Shown: piece by piece, positions 1-8,561 of the stretch | Layout: the number at the start of each line of letters is the position of its first letter | How positions within the stretch are numbered: the stretch's first letter is position 1 | Assembly: GCA_963796485.1 (NCBI GenBank) | Contig: CAWCLV010000004.1 | Span: 1,178,001 to 1,242,000, forward strand | Direction of reading: 5' to 3' | Source of the DNA: CAWCDJ01 sp963796485 | GTDB taxonomy: Bacteria; Acidobacteriota; Terriglobia; Bryobacterales; Bryobacteraceae | DNA length: 64,000 bases | Notes under the pieces: model-generated | Databases searched by the model: none | What the model was told of the DNA's origin: nothing | The model's input: only the letters and a program-made list of their open reading frames with translations | Position numbers and translations under genes: made by a program

Positions 1-833
1 TAGGCCCAGTCCGGCAATTTCGTGAGCGTGCGGATTTCCGTCAGGTCCGCCGCCTGGAAAAGGCGGATGGTGCGGTCGGCGGAAGCGGAGGCCAGGTACT
101 TGCCATTCGGCGACCAGGCCAGCTTCAGAATGGAATCCTCGTGCGCAATCAGCGTATTCTCGAGCGTTCCCCCGTTGGCCCCCAGGCGCCAGATCCGGAT
201 CGTACGGTCGAGTCCACCGGCCGCCACGCGCGTTCCATCGGGCGAAAGCACGACCGTATTGACGCCATCGGTCGGATCGGATAGCGTATAGAGCCGCGTT
301 CCCGAGGCGACGTCCCAAACCTTCACTGAGCGGTCGGCCGAGCCGGAGACCAGGCGCTTGCCGTCGGGAGAAAACGCCAGCGCATAGATGGCGTCGATAT
401 GATCGCGAAGCGTCCGGATCTCCTTCGCTGTCGCCACGTCCCACAGCTTGATCACCTTGTCGTAGCCGGCAGTGGCCAGGGTAGCGCCATCGGGCGAGAA
501 AGCCGCGGCGTAGATGCAGTCGGAATGACCGGAAATGGTTCCGCTGACGGTCTGCGAGGCGACATTCCAGATCTTGACTTCGCCCTTCCGGGCGGGCAAC
601 CCGCCGGCCGCGGCGAGCCATTTGCCGTCGCGCGAAAATGCCAGGGCCCGTACGGCTTCGGCGTGGCCGGCCAGCGTGGCAAGCGGCTTGTGCGAGGCTG
701 CATCCACCAGGCGGACTTCTTTGTATCCGCCAAGCGCAATCACCGCGCCATCCGGCCGCCATGCCAGGGAGTACACCGGTTGCGCCGGCGCCGCCAGCGC
801 AACCGAAGCGAGGAAATACAGTGCGAAGCGCAT
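1..833 (-). CDS. WD40-repeat protein, C-terminal part cut by window edge
   Basis: Reading the minus strand from an ATG at 833 gives about 277 residues with a hydrophobic N-terminus followed by WD40 blades. Typical elements recur, such as SPDGxxLxxxGxDxxIKLWDV and SADRSVKVWDV, at about 42-residue spacing, and at least six blades are visible. The start codon overlaps the stop of the upstream DUF1549 gene by one base (TAATG), so the two are probably translationally coupled. WD40 propellers next to DUF1549/DUF1553 and DUF1501 genes are a familiar arrangement in planctomycetes and Solibacter-type acidobacteria. The role is unknown, but a scaffold or a sugar/protein-binding propeller at the cell surface is likely. 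The C-terminus lies outside the window. Confidence 0.85.
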   Translation of the reverse strand, partial: MRFALYFLASVALAAPAQPVYSLAWRPDGAVIALGGYKEVRLVDAASHKPLATLAGHAEAVRALAFSRDGKWLAAAGGLPARKGEVKIWNVASQTVSGTISGHSDCIYAAAFSPDGATLATAGYDKVIKLWDVATAKEIRTLRDHIDAIYALAFSPDGKRLVSGSADRSVKVWDVASGTRLYTLSDPTDGVNTVVLSPDGTRVAAGGLDRTIRIWRLGANGGTLENTLIAHEDSILKLAWSPNGKYLASASADRTIRLFQAADLTEIRTLTKLPDWA

Positions 834-3265
834 TAGTGGTTAAACAGAAACTCCTTGCTGGTGAGCATGGCCCAGACCATATCCTCCAGCGCCTGGCGGT
901 GCGCCTCGCGGCGGGCCTCTTCGGTACCGGAGGATACCGAGCGCGCCTGCGCGAGCGCGGCACCCAGCGTTTGCCGCTCCTGGTCCGTGGGGTAGCGGTT
1001 AAACGCCGAAAGGAACATGAACTCCAGAATCCGGCGGTCCGAAACCCCTAGTTTCAGGAAAAGTGCGATCGTCCCTTCCGGTGCGCTCAATTTCTTGTTG
1101 AGCGTGTCTCCGTTGATGACGTGCAGCGCCTGCGCGACCGTCGGAACGCTCGATCGTTCCGCCGCATCGCACAGCAGGCGCGGCGGCCGTCCGAACGACG
1201 CGAGAAACTCCGATTTGACCTGTGTATCCGGCAGTTGCAGCGCGCGCGTGCCGGCCGGATAGCCGGGGAATGCCGTCGGTGCCCCCGTGACGCGCGACAT
1301 GGCGTCCAGCAGCACTTCGGCCGACAGCCGCCGCACGATGAACTTGGAGTAATACGTGTTGTCCGCCTGGTTGGTGGCGTTCGACTCGCTCGAAAGCTGG
1401 TACACGCTCGAATTCATAACCAGGCGGATCAGCCGCTGGACATCGTATCCGTGCTCGACGAAATCCTTCGAGAGTGCCTGGAGCAGCTCCTCGTTCGATG
1501 CCGGGTTGGTGGCGCGCAAGTCGTCCACCGGGTCCACGATCCCCCGTCCCATGAAGTTGCCCCACACCCGGTTTACGATGGTGCGGGCGAACATCTCGTT
1601 TTGCGGGCTGGTGAGCCACCTGGCGAATACCGCGCGCCGGTCTACCGGTGAATCGATCGGAATGCTGGGGGCATCGAGCGGCGTGGGGGGCAGCGGCTTA
1701 CCGAGTCGTGGATGTAGAACGTCGCCCGATGCCTTCGCGAAAACGATGTTCTCTCCCGGTATCGAGCCGTTCTTGACCCCGACTCGCGCGAAGAGATTCG
1801 CCATTTCGTAGTACTGGGTCTGTGTCCATTTTTCGAGCGGATGGTTGTGGCACCGCGCGCAGGTGATCCGCTGGCCGAGGAACGCCTGGGTGGCATTCTC
1901 GCTGACCTCGATGGGGTCTTTGTGCAGCACGAAGTAGTTCAGCGCGCCGTCCTGGCGCGTGCTGCCCGAAGTGAGGAAGATCTCGCCGGCAAACTGGTTC
2001 CACGGCTTGTTGTGCTCCACCGAGTCGCGGATCCAGTCGTAAAACGACCACATGGCGGTCGAGTTCAGTTTTCGGCTCGAGACCAGCAGGAGATCGGACC
2101 ACTTGTACGCCCAGTAATCGATAAACTCGCTCGTCGAGATCAGGTGGTCCACCACCTTGGCCCGCTTGTCCGGCGACCGATCCGTAAGGAAGCTCTCGAC
2201 CTCTTCCGAAGTCGGCAGAATGCCGGAGGCGTCCAGGTATGCGCGGCGAAGAAACGTGGCGTCGTCCGCGGGTTTCGAGGGCGCCAGGTGGAGCGTCTTC
2301 CACTTCGCCGCCACCAGGTCGTCGATGAAATTGTTGCGGGTGAATGCCGCGTAAGTTTCGGCGCTTACCTGGTTCGGGAACGGCACGCTCAGCCGCGAAT
2401 ACAGAACGCGCGAAGAGTACCAGAGCGTGATGGCGGATTCGCCCGAGCCGATCATCTTCACGTGCCCGAAATCGTCAACCGTTGCGACTCCCTCATTGCT
2501 GGAGCTGAACTTTACCCAGCGGGTGACGTCTTCCGAGTGTCCGTCGGAATACTTTGCGCGTACCACTACCTGCTGCTCCGCCCCGGGCGCCAGCACTGCC
2601 GCAGCGGGGAAGACCTCGAGCCCGCGGATTTCCGGGTCGTTGGCCTGCGGGGCGGGCGCTCCGGCGGCGATCCATTGCTCGATGACACGGTACTCCCGCG
2701 AGTCCTTCGCGAAGCGCTTGCCGCCTCCGTGGGGAATCGTGAATGTGGGCTTCAACAACATGAGGCTGGCCGCGGGATCGGCCAGCGAAACGCGGCGGCC
2801 CACCGAAACGCGGGTCAACGTGGCGTAATCCTCGTCCGGATCGTAGCCGCGCAGGGTCAGCTTAAAACCGTTCTTGCCGGCGAGAGCGCCGTGGCATGCC
2901 CCCTGGTTGCACCCCATCTTCGTCATTACCGGGATCACGTGGTTGCGGAAACTCCAGGTGAACGGGGCGTGCGATCCTTTGACCAGGACCGGGATGGTGG
3001 CGGACAGGCCCTTCGCGCGCGCGGTGATCCGGACCTCGCCGTCGCCCACCGGGTGGATCTGCCCGTGCTCATCCACCGTGGCGATGTCGGGATCGGACGA
3101 TGTGAACTGCGCCGCCTGCGACCAATCCTCCTGGTGATCTCCCAGGTCCGCCTCCACCACGAGTTGCTGGCGCGCTTCCGGCCCCGTCAGTTCCGCGGAC
3201 GGCGGCAGGATCGCCAACTTTTGCGCGAGCAGCGGTGTTGCGAGCAGAAAGAGAATTCGCCTCAT
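833..3265 (-). CDS. DUF1549/DUF1553 (PSD1-type) secreted protein with heme-type Cys motifs
   Basis: This is an 810-residue protein. The ATG at 3265 is chosen because it overlaps the stop of the DUF1501 gene (ATGA) and is followed by a short signal peptide (MRRILFLLATPLLAQ). Order: Ig-like/Big_2 segment (about 20-97), a C-x4-C-H motif (about 119-125) in the PSCyt1-like part, a second Ig-like segment (about 215-295), DUF1549 (about 312-520) holding a true CXXCH (CARCH, about 469-473), and DUF1553 (about 555-800). Proteins of this kind are thought to be secreted cytochrome-like proteins, but no reaction is established. The Cys motifs make covalent heme possible, which is inference. It pairs with the DUF1501 and WD40 genes. 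Confidence 0.9.
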   Translation of the reverse strand: MRRILFLLATPLLAQKLAILPPSAELTGPEARQQLVVEADLGDHQEDWSQAAQFTSSDPDIATVDEHGQIHPVGDGEVRITARAKGLSATIPVLVKGSHAPFTWSFRNHVIPVMTKMGCNQGACHGALAGKNGFKLTLRGYDPDEDYATLTRVSVGRRVSLADPAASLMLLKPTFTIPHGGGKRFAKDSREYRVIEQWIAAGAPAPQANDPEIRGLEVFPAAAVLAPGAEQQVVVRAKYSDGHSEDVTRWVKFSSSNEGVATVDDFGHVKMIGSGESAITLWYSSRVLYSRLSVPFPNQVSAETYAAFTRNNFIDDLVAAKWKTLHLAPSKPADDATFLRRAYLDASGILPTSEEVESFLTDRSPDKRAKVVDHLISTSEFIDYWAYKWSDLLLVSSRKLNSTAMWSFYDWIRDSVEHNKPWNQFAGEIFLTSGSTRQDGALNYFVLHKDPIEVSENATQAFLGQRITCARCHNHPLEKWTQTQYYEMANLFARVGVKNGSIPGENIVFAKASGDVLHPRLGKPLPPTPLDAPSIPIDSPVDRRAVFARWLTSPQNEMFARTIVNRVWGNFMGRGIVDPVDDLRATNPASNEELLQALSKDFVEHGYDVQRLIRLVMNSSVYQLSSESNATNQADNTYYSKFIVRRLSAEVLLDAMSRVTGAPTAFPGYPAGTRALQLPDTQVKSEFLASFGRPPRLLCDAAERSSVPTVAQALHVINGDTLNKKLSAPEGTIALFLKLGVSDRRILEFMFLSAFNRYPTDQERQTLGAALAQARSVSSGTEEARREAHRQALEDMVWAMLTSKEFLFNH

Positions 3266-4638
3266 GCGAACAGCTCCCGGATGGGCTCCGTACCGCGATC
3301 CACCAGTGGGATCGGGCGGCCCTGCGCACCGGGCAGTTCGATCGACAGATCGATCCCGAGCCCGCGATAGACCGTCGCCGCCACCTGCATGGGAGTCACC
3401 GGGCGATCCTTGGGCGCGGCGGCGATTTCGTCGGAAGCGCCCACCACCGTGCCGCCTTTGATTGGGCCGCCGCCCATCAGCATGGTCCAGCACTGCGGCC
3501 AGTGGTCGCGCCCGCCCGCCGGGTTGATTTTGGGGGTGCGCCCGAATTCTCCGGTGGCCACGATCATGGTGTTGCTGAGCAGCCCGCGCTGGCTCAGCTC
3601 TTCGAGCAGCGAGGAATACGCCATGTCGAACATTGGGCCCACCAGGTCGCGGTAGCAGCTGATGGGGCTAAACGGCTTGGAACCGTGAATATCCCAGGTG
3701 ATCTCGTCGAAAACCGTTTCGAACATGTTCACCGTCACGAACCGTACGCCCGCTTCGATGAGGCGGCGCGCCAACAGGCAACTTTGCCCGAACCGGTTCA
3801 TCCCGTACTTATCGCGGACGGCTTCCGGCTCGCGGTGCAGCTCGAAAGCCTCGCGGGCCTTTTGCGACGACATCAGGGTGTAGGCGTCATGAAAGGTGGA
3901 ATCGAGCAGGCGCGCGTCCTGCGATGTTTCGAAGGCGCTGACCGAGTGATCCACCATTTCGCGCCAGTTCTTCCGGCGATCCACCCGGAGCGCCGAGAGG
4001 TAATCCGGCGGCAGCATGTCCGGCACCTTGAAATTCGGATCGGAGGGATCGGCGTTGAGCACAAATGGGTCGTAACGCTTGCCCAGAAAGCCCGCGGTCT
4101 GGCCGTGCGGCATATTGCCGCCCGTGTTCCCGATGGGGCGCGGCAGCAGCACGTGCGCCGGCACGTCGCCTTTTGCGCCTTTGAGCTTCGTGAGGACGCA
4201 GCCGAAGTGAGGCTGCTCGATGCCGCCCTGAAACAGCCGCCCGGTTTGCATCATCTGGTGTCCCGTATCGTGCACGGCGGCCGCGGTGTGGTAGACGGAG
4301 CGAAGCAGCGAAAACTTATCCGCGTGCTTCGCGGTCCGCGGGAAATTTTCAGAAATCTCGATCCCGGGAACGTTAGTTTTGATCGGTTTGTATGGCCCCC
4401 GGATCTCGACCGGGGCGTTGGGCTTCATATCGAAGGTGTCGAGCTGCGACGGACCTCCGATCAGCATCAGCAGAATGCAATTGACATCGCTGGAATTGCC
4501 CGTTGCGCCAAGCGCGCGCAAGCCGAACCAATCCGGCAGCGTTAATCCAAGGGCCGAAAGCGCGCCGGCGTGAAGAAAGTCACGCCGCTTCAGGCCGTCG
4601 CAGAACCGGACCGGGCGGTCCGCATCCAGACGAAACAT
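3262..4638 (-). CDS. DUF1501 family protein, Tat-exported
   Basis: This is a 458-residue member of the DUF1501 family, which is related in fold to sulfatases/alkaline phosphatases. The ATG at 4638 is chosen because a strong Shine-Dalgarno (AGGAGGGG) lies just upstream; the open frame continues further 5' without such a site. The N-terminus has a twin-arginine signal (KRRDFLHAGALSALGL), so the folded protein is probably exported by Tat. Family-like stretches include the segment around LLMLIGGPSQLDTFD and GEFGRTPKINPAGGRDHW near the C-terminus. Its stop overlaps the DUF1549 start (ATGA). Function is unknown; these genes are usually co-encoded with DUF1549/DUF1553 proteins. Confidence 0.9.
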   Translation of the reverse strand: MFRLDADRPVRFCDGLKRRDFLHAGALSALGLTLPDWFGLRALGATGNSSDVNCILLMLIGGPSQLDTFDMKPNAPVEIRGPYKPIKTNVPGIEISENFPRTAKHADKFSLLRSVYHTAAAVHDTGHQMMQTGRLFQGGIEQPHFGCVLTKLKGAKGDVPAHVLLPRPIGNTGGNMPHGQTAGFLGKRYDPFVLNADPSDPNFKVPDMLPPDYLSALRVDRRKNWREMVDHSVSAFETSQDARLLDSTFHDAYTLMSSQKAREAFELHREPEAVRDKYGMNRFGQSCLLARRLIEAGVRFVTVNMFETVFDEITWDIHGSKPFSPISCYRDLVGPMFDMAYSSLLEELSQRGLLSNTMIVATGEFGRTPKINPAGGRDHWPQCWTMLMGGGPIKGGTVVGASDEIAAAPKDRPVTPMQVAATVYRGLGIDLSIELPGAQGRPIPLVDRGTEPIRELFA

Positions 4639-4642
4639 CCGT

Positions 4643-4650
4643 CCCCTCCT
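4643..4650 (-). promoter_or_regulatory. Shine-Dalgarno of the DUF1501 gene
   Basis: On the minus strand AGGAGGGG sits 4 bases before the ATG at 4638. It decides that start over the longer open frame that reaches back to about 4737. Confidence 0.7.
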
Positions 4651-4756
4651 ATTTGTGGTAGTGATTCTATCACTGCCGGAGACGGACGGCGCGCGTTCCG
4701 TGCGCTGCCATGACAAGATCAGTACGGTCTCTACCACGGCAGGGCCGCAATTCGGA

Positions 4757-6265
4757 TTAGGTCCGAACGTAGTCGAATAGGGCCATGAAGCCGAAATCCA
4801 TGTGCAGTTGCTGGTGGCAGTGGAACAACGTCAGGCCGGGATTATCGGCACGAAAATCGATTTCCACCGCCTGGTAGCCGCCAACCATAACGACGTCCTT
4901 CATCACGCCTGACGTCCGTTGCCCTGCCACGCGGGCCAGTTCGAAGCTGTGGCGATGAAGATGGACCGGGTGGATATCGTCGCTGGCATTGCGCATGCGG
5001 AGGCGGTACCGCTTCCCCTCGTTCAGGCGAAACATCGGTTGCATATGATTTTCGGAAAACGCGACACCGTTGATCGTCCACCGGTTGAACCCGCCTTCGG
5101 ACGCGTTCTGCTTGGCGAACGTCATCTCGAAGACCTGGTCTGGTTCGGCGACGGCCGCTTCCGGATTTCCGAACTGAGCGTAGTTCCATCGGAACGGTTG
5201 GGGGACGATCCATTGCGGCTTGCCCTGCCGGCCGGCATATTCGACGACCACACCCATGCCGTGCTGCCGGTCGTCGTCCGCCATGTCCCCCATGATCCAC
5301 ACACCAGGGTGATTCATCTCGACGATCGCGGAGACTCGCTCCGCCGTGCCCAGCCACAGCCCGGGCATAGGCACGGGCTTGGGGATCGGATTCCCATCCA
5401 TGGCAACTACTGTGAAAGTGTGTCCCGGCAGCGCGAGGCTGCGGATCTCCGTGGCGCTTCCGTTCAACACGTGAAAAAGTACGCGTTCGCCTTCCTTTAC
5501 CCGTATCGGTTCACCGTGTCCGAGCATTCGGCCGTTGATGGTAAAGGAGCCGTACCCCACTTCAAATCCATGAGGCATGCCTCCCGCGAGCGATCGCTTC
5601 ATGGCATTCTCGCCGGTGTCCTTCAGTTCCTTCACGGTCGTTGCGGGCGACAGAAAGTCCATGGCCATGTCGCCGCCGCGGCTGTAGGCAGGTTCGAATT
5701 CCTTCAGGGTGAGGAATATTTCGCGATCGAAATTGCCTGGGTTGTCCTTCGGCTCGATGTATACCGGACCTACCAGACCGGTATATTGCCCCGCGCTCAA
5801 GTCGGCTCCCGCGCGGACATGAGTATGGTAGAAACGATGCCCGGAAGGTTTTGGGACGAACGTGATGCGGCGGCTTCCATGAGGAGGAATGAACGGAGTT
5901 CCTTCCTCTGCGGCGCCATCGACATCGGTCGAGACAAACTGCCCATGCCAATGCAGTTGTTCCGGTATTTCCGTCTGGTTGTGAATGTCGATGGTGACCG
6001 GCTTGCCTTCCTTGAAGCGGAGTAGCGGTCCGGGGAATTGACCGTTGTACGTAGTGGTGGAGATGATACGTTGCGGGCCGAGTTCCACCGGCTTCACAGC
6101 GATTGTCAGATCATAATCGGCGGGACCGCCGGCCGGCAAAGCGGTCTCTTGCGCCCGGGACGTCCCCTGCTGTTTGCAGCCAGTGGCTCGGCCCAACAGG
6201 AAACCTCCCGCCGTGATGCCGGCAGCCTGCAGAAAACCCCGGCGCGACCAGTGAGTACCCGGCAT
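4757..6265 (-). CDS. Multicopper oxidase, Tat-exported
   Basis: This 502-residue, three-cupredoxin-domain oxidase has a twin-arginine leader (SRRGFLQAAGITAGGFLLG) followed by a Cys, so it could be a lipoprotein. All four copper motifs are visible: HWHG (about 105-108), HTH (about 147-149), HPVHLHRHSF (about 436) and HCHQQLH followed by a Met (about 478 on). A complete T1/T2/T3 centre implies four-electron reduction of O2, but the reducing substrate cannot be read from sequence (metal ion, phenol or periplasmic electron carrier). AGGGGG precedes the ATG. It lies 111 bp downstream of the PepSY gene on the same strand, so a shared transcript is possible. Confidence 0.93.
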   Translation of the reverse strand: MPGTHWSRRGFLQAAGITAGGFLLGRATGCKQQGTSRAQETALPAGGPADYDLTIAVKPVELGPQRIISTTTYNGQFPGPLLRFKEGKPVTIDIHNQTEIPEQLHWHGQFVSTDVDGAAEEGTPFIPPHGSRRITFVPKPSGHRFYHTHVRAGADLSAGQYTGLVGPVYIEPKDNPGNFDREIFLTLKEFEPAYSRGGDMAMDFLSPATTVKELKDTGENAMKRSLAGGMPHGFEVGYGSFTINGRMLGHGEPIRVKEGERVLFHVLNGSATEIRSLALPGHTFTVVAMDGNPIPKPVPMPGLWLGTAERVSAIVEMNHPGVWIMGDMADDDRQHGMGVVVEYAGRQGKPQWIVPQPFRWNYAQFGNPEAAVAEPDQVFEMTFAKQNASEGGFNRWTINGVAFSENHMQPMFRLNEGKRYRLRMRNASDDIHPVHLHRHSFELARVAGQRTSGVMKDVVMVGGYQAVEIDFRADNPGLTLFHCHQQLHMDFGFMALFDYVRT

Positions 6266-6376
6266 TACGTCCCCCTGAACAGAGTCGCTGCAGCCACGAC
6301 CCGTTCCCGGAAATCAGTATATCGAAGCCGCTGCGGTGTGACCGGCGGGCCGGCCAGCCTCGCGGCGGCGGCCGCC

Positions 6377-7045
6377 TTACGGCACCCAGACCAGGTAAAT
6401 GACCAGGCAGAGCACGACGCCGGCGGTACAGGCGATCAGCCCCGAGAAGCGCCGCTTCTGCAAGAACAGGATCAGCACGATTCCACTCACCGAGACGAAC
6501 GTCATGAATACAGCCGAGGCGTCGATCAGCCAGCTCCACGCTTTCCCGGCGTCCCGCCCTTTATGGAGATCGTTGAGGACGGCGGCCAGTCCCATCTTCG
6601 TTTTGGTGACGTCGTAAGCGCCGCTTTGGCGGTCGATAAATGCCGTCGCCTCGTATCCCGGACCCTTGAAGGACACCGAGACCTGCCCGTCGTCCACGCG
6701 GAAATCGTTAACCGCCCGTGAGATATTATGGTGCGACCGCAGGTACTCCACGATTTCGAGTTTGGCGACATTGCTTCCCACCCATCGCGGGTCGATGCGG
6801 CCTTTGTACTGCACCGTCTTCTGCTGGTTCGCGAACCACTGCTGATGGTTGAGAGTCAGCCCGGTGACCGCGAAAAAGAACAGGATCGCGAAGCTCACCA
6901 TCGATAAATAGATGTGCAGCCAGCGCGACCACTGCGCGGCTTTACGCTTCCACGCCGGAGCCTTGGAATCCGCGGGCGTGCGCCGGACCGGCCGCGGTGC
7001 TCCGGCGGGGTTAACGCGCGGCCTTGCGATACTCGATGGTTGCAC
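6377..7045 (-). CDS. PepSY-associated transmembrane protein
   Basis: This 222-residue membrane protein starts at a GTG (7045) with AGGAG 8 bases upstream. It has an N-terminal TM helix (about 38-62), a central extracytoplasmic PepSY-like domain (about 75-150, with the VSFKGPGYEATAFIDRQSG strand pattern) and two closely spaced C-terminal TM helices (about 160-220). The layout matches the PepSY_TM families often found with ApbE/DUF2271 proteins, which are proposed to take part in transmembrane electron transfer. Its start overlaps the end of the ApbE gene by 35 bases, so the two are coupled. No conserved heme His pair was assigned. Confidence 0.8.
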   Translation of the reverse strand: MQPSSIARPRVNPAGAPRPVRRTPADSKAPAWKRKAAQWSRWLHIYLSMVSFAILFFFAVTGLTLNHQQWFANQQKTVQYKGRIDPRWVGSNVAKLEIVEYLRSHHNISRAVNDFRVDDGQVSVSFKGPGYEATAFIDRQSGAYDVTKTKMGLAAVLNDLHKGRDAGKAWSWLIDASAVFMTFVSVSGIVLILFLQKRRFSGLIACTAGVVLCLVIYLVWVP

Positions 7046-8531
7046 TGGAGATCTCCTGGCTTCCGGGTAATTGGAACTGCTGCGGTTTGCCGTCGAGTTC
7101 CACTGCCTGACGCATAATCTGGTAGGTACCGTGCTCGCGCGCCGCTTCGATATTGACCGTATACGTGCCGGGCTTGACCGGCTTACCGGCGTCGTCTTTG
7201 CCGTCCCATTTCAGCGTGTACTTACCGGGCGGCCGGGTGGCGCCGGCAACCGATGCGGTGATGTCGTTTCCCTCGGCCATGGCGCGCATGCGGTCGTCGC
7301 GGTACCAGTTGCGCAGCTCGGGTAGCCAGCGTGGCTTCTGATACCAGAGGGCGAGCGTCCGCACCGGGAGCCGGTCTTTGTCTTCGATCCAGACCGCCAC
7401 GTACGGACGCTTCGCAAATCCGGCGGTTTGCGCCACTTGCAGCGTGATGTTCAATTCCATTCCGGCGTCGGCGAACTGCGGCATCGGGAGCGGTGAAGGA
7501 GCGGGCTTGGCCGCGGCCATCAGCGCCGGGCGGAGGGACTCGTACTCGCGCCACCCGGCGCTCGCGATGCGCCCGCCATCGGCCGTGATCAGCAGGAACT
7601 CCGTTCCCGGAACGGTCGCGGCAAGCCGCGCGCTCTCCTCCGGGGTGAGCACGCAGAACGCGGTAGCGAGCGCGCCGGCATCCGCCGGATAGGGTGAGAT
7701 CACAGTGGCGCTCAGTACGCGGGCGGTGGGCTCGCCGGTGCGCGGGTCCACAATGTGCGAATAGTGCCGGCCGGCGACGTCGAAGCCGCGGCGGTAGCCG
7801 CCGCTGGTGGCTACCGCGCGGTCGCTCACCATAAGGCTCGCGATGGGCGTGCCGTTCTCGGCATCCGATCGCGGGTCGGCGATGTTCACGGGCTCCGTCC
7901 ACGGGCCGCGAATCACCAGATCGCCGCCGATATTGAGCACGGCGGCCGCAATGCCCGGCGTCCGCAGCGCCGCATCCACCGCGTGGTCCATGATGTAGCT
8001 CTTCACGAAGGAATTGAGGGCAAGAGGCGTGTCGCTCAGGTGCGTAGCGGTCCGCGCGGCGGAATCCAGTTTCCAGTGCGGTCGGGCGGCGGCGGCCACC
8101 GCGCGGTCCAGTTCCTCCCGGGTGGGAGTGCGGCCCTGCTGCGCCGCGAGGTTCCAGGTGCGGCTCACCACTTCCGCGGCGGCGTCCAGCGCGCCGTGGG
8201 TTCGCTCGCGCCAGGCGTCGAAATCGCTGAGCACCTCGAAGAGTTCGGGAGACACGGCAACAGCCCGGCCGCGCGTCCGGAACCACCGGCTGAACTCGCT
8301 ATCGGCGCTCCAGGAGCTGAGGAGGGCGCTTTCACGGGCGATTTCGTGCAACGCTGCAGCCTCCGCACGCGAACCGGCGGCATCCGAAACTGCGAGCACC
8401 TTCAACTCAAACGAGGTGCCGAGGACGTTCTCCCGATGGAACGTACGCAGCCGGTCGCGCCCGATCGACGGCGCCGCCGGTAACAGCAGGGCGGTGGAGA
8501 TGGCGGTGATGACCAACCAAAATGGTTTCAT
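7011..8531 (-). CDS. apbE: FAD:protein FMN transferase (ApbE) fused to DUF2271
   Basis: This 506-residue protein has a signal peptide (MKPFWLVITAISTALLLPAA). An ApbE domain (about 30-330) contains NIGGDL, SGGYRRGF and HIVDPRTGEP, the last being the family signature near the metal/FAD site. A C-terminal DUF2271 domain follows (about 350-500; YVAVWIEDKDRLPVRTLALW, WDGKDDAGKPVKPGTYTV). ApbE enzymes attach FMN covalently to a Thr/Ser of periplasmic redox proteins. DUF2271 is usually a separate small secreted protein next to PepSY and ApbE genes, so the fusion ties the two together. The target protein in this cell is not evident. Confidence 0.92.
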   Translation of the reverse strand: MKPFWLVITAISTALLLPAAPSIGRDRLRTFHRENVLGTSFELKVLAVSDAAGSRAEAAALHEIARESALLSSWSADSEFSRWFRTRGRAVAVSPELFEVLSDFDAWRERTHGALDAAAEVVSRTWNLAAQQGRTPTREELDRAVAAAARPHWKLDSAARTATHLSDTPLALNSFVKSYIMDHAVDAALRTPGIAAAVLNIGGDLVIRGPWTEPVNIADPRSDAENGTPIASLMVSDRAVATSGGYRRGFDVAGRHYSHIVDPRTGEPTARVLSATVISPYPADAGALATAFCVLTPEESARLAATVPGTEFLLITADGGRIASAGWREYESLRPALMAAAKPAPSPLPMPQFADAGMELNITLQVAQTAGFAKRPYVAVWIEDKDRLPVRTLALWYQKPRWLPELRNWYRDDRMRAMAEGNDITASVAGATRPPGKYTLKWDGKDDAGKPVKPGTYTVNIEAAREHGTYQIMRQAVELDGKPQQFQLPGSQEISSATIEYRKAAR

Positions 8532-8561
8532 ACGTGAGGGTTCTCCCGATCTCGTCTTGGG

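Noticed and set aside
1841..3370. 509-codon open frame on the plus strand opposite the DUF1549 gene
   Set aside because: Antisense shadow; no ribosome site and no recognisable protein pattern.
6605..6640. DRQSGAY in the PepSY protein, resembling an ApbE flavinylation motif (D-x-x-S/T-G-A-T/S)
   Set aside because: The last position is Tyr, not Thr/Ser, and the stretch coincides with the usual PepSY D-x-x-S/T-G strand turn, so covalent FMN there is not supported by sequence.
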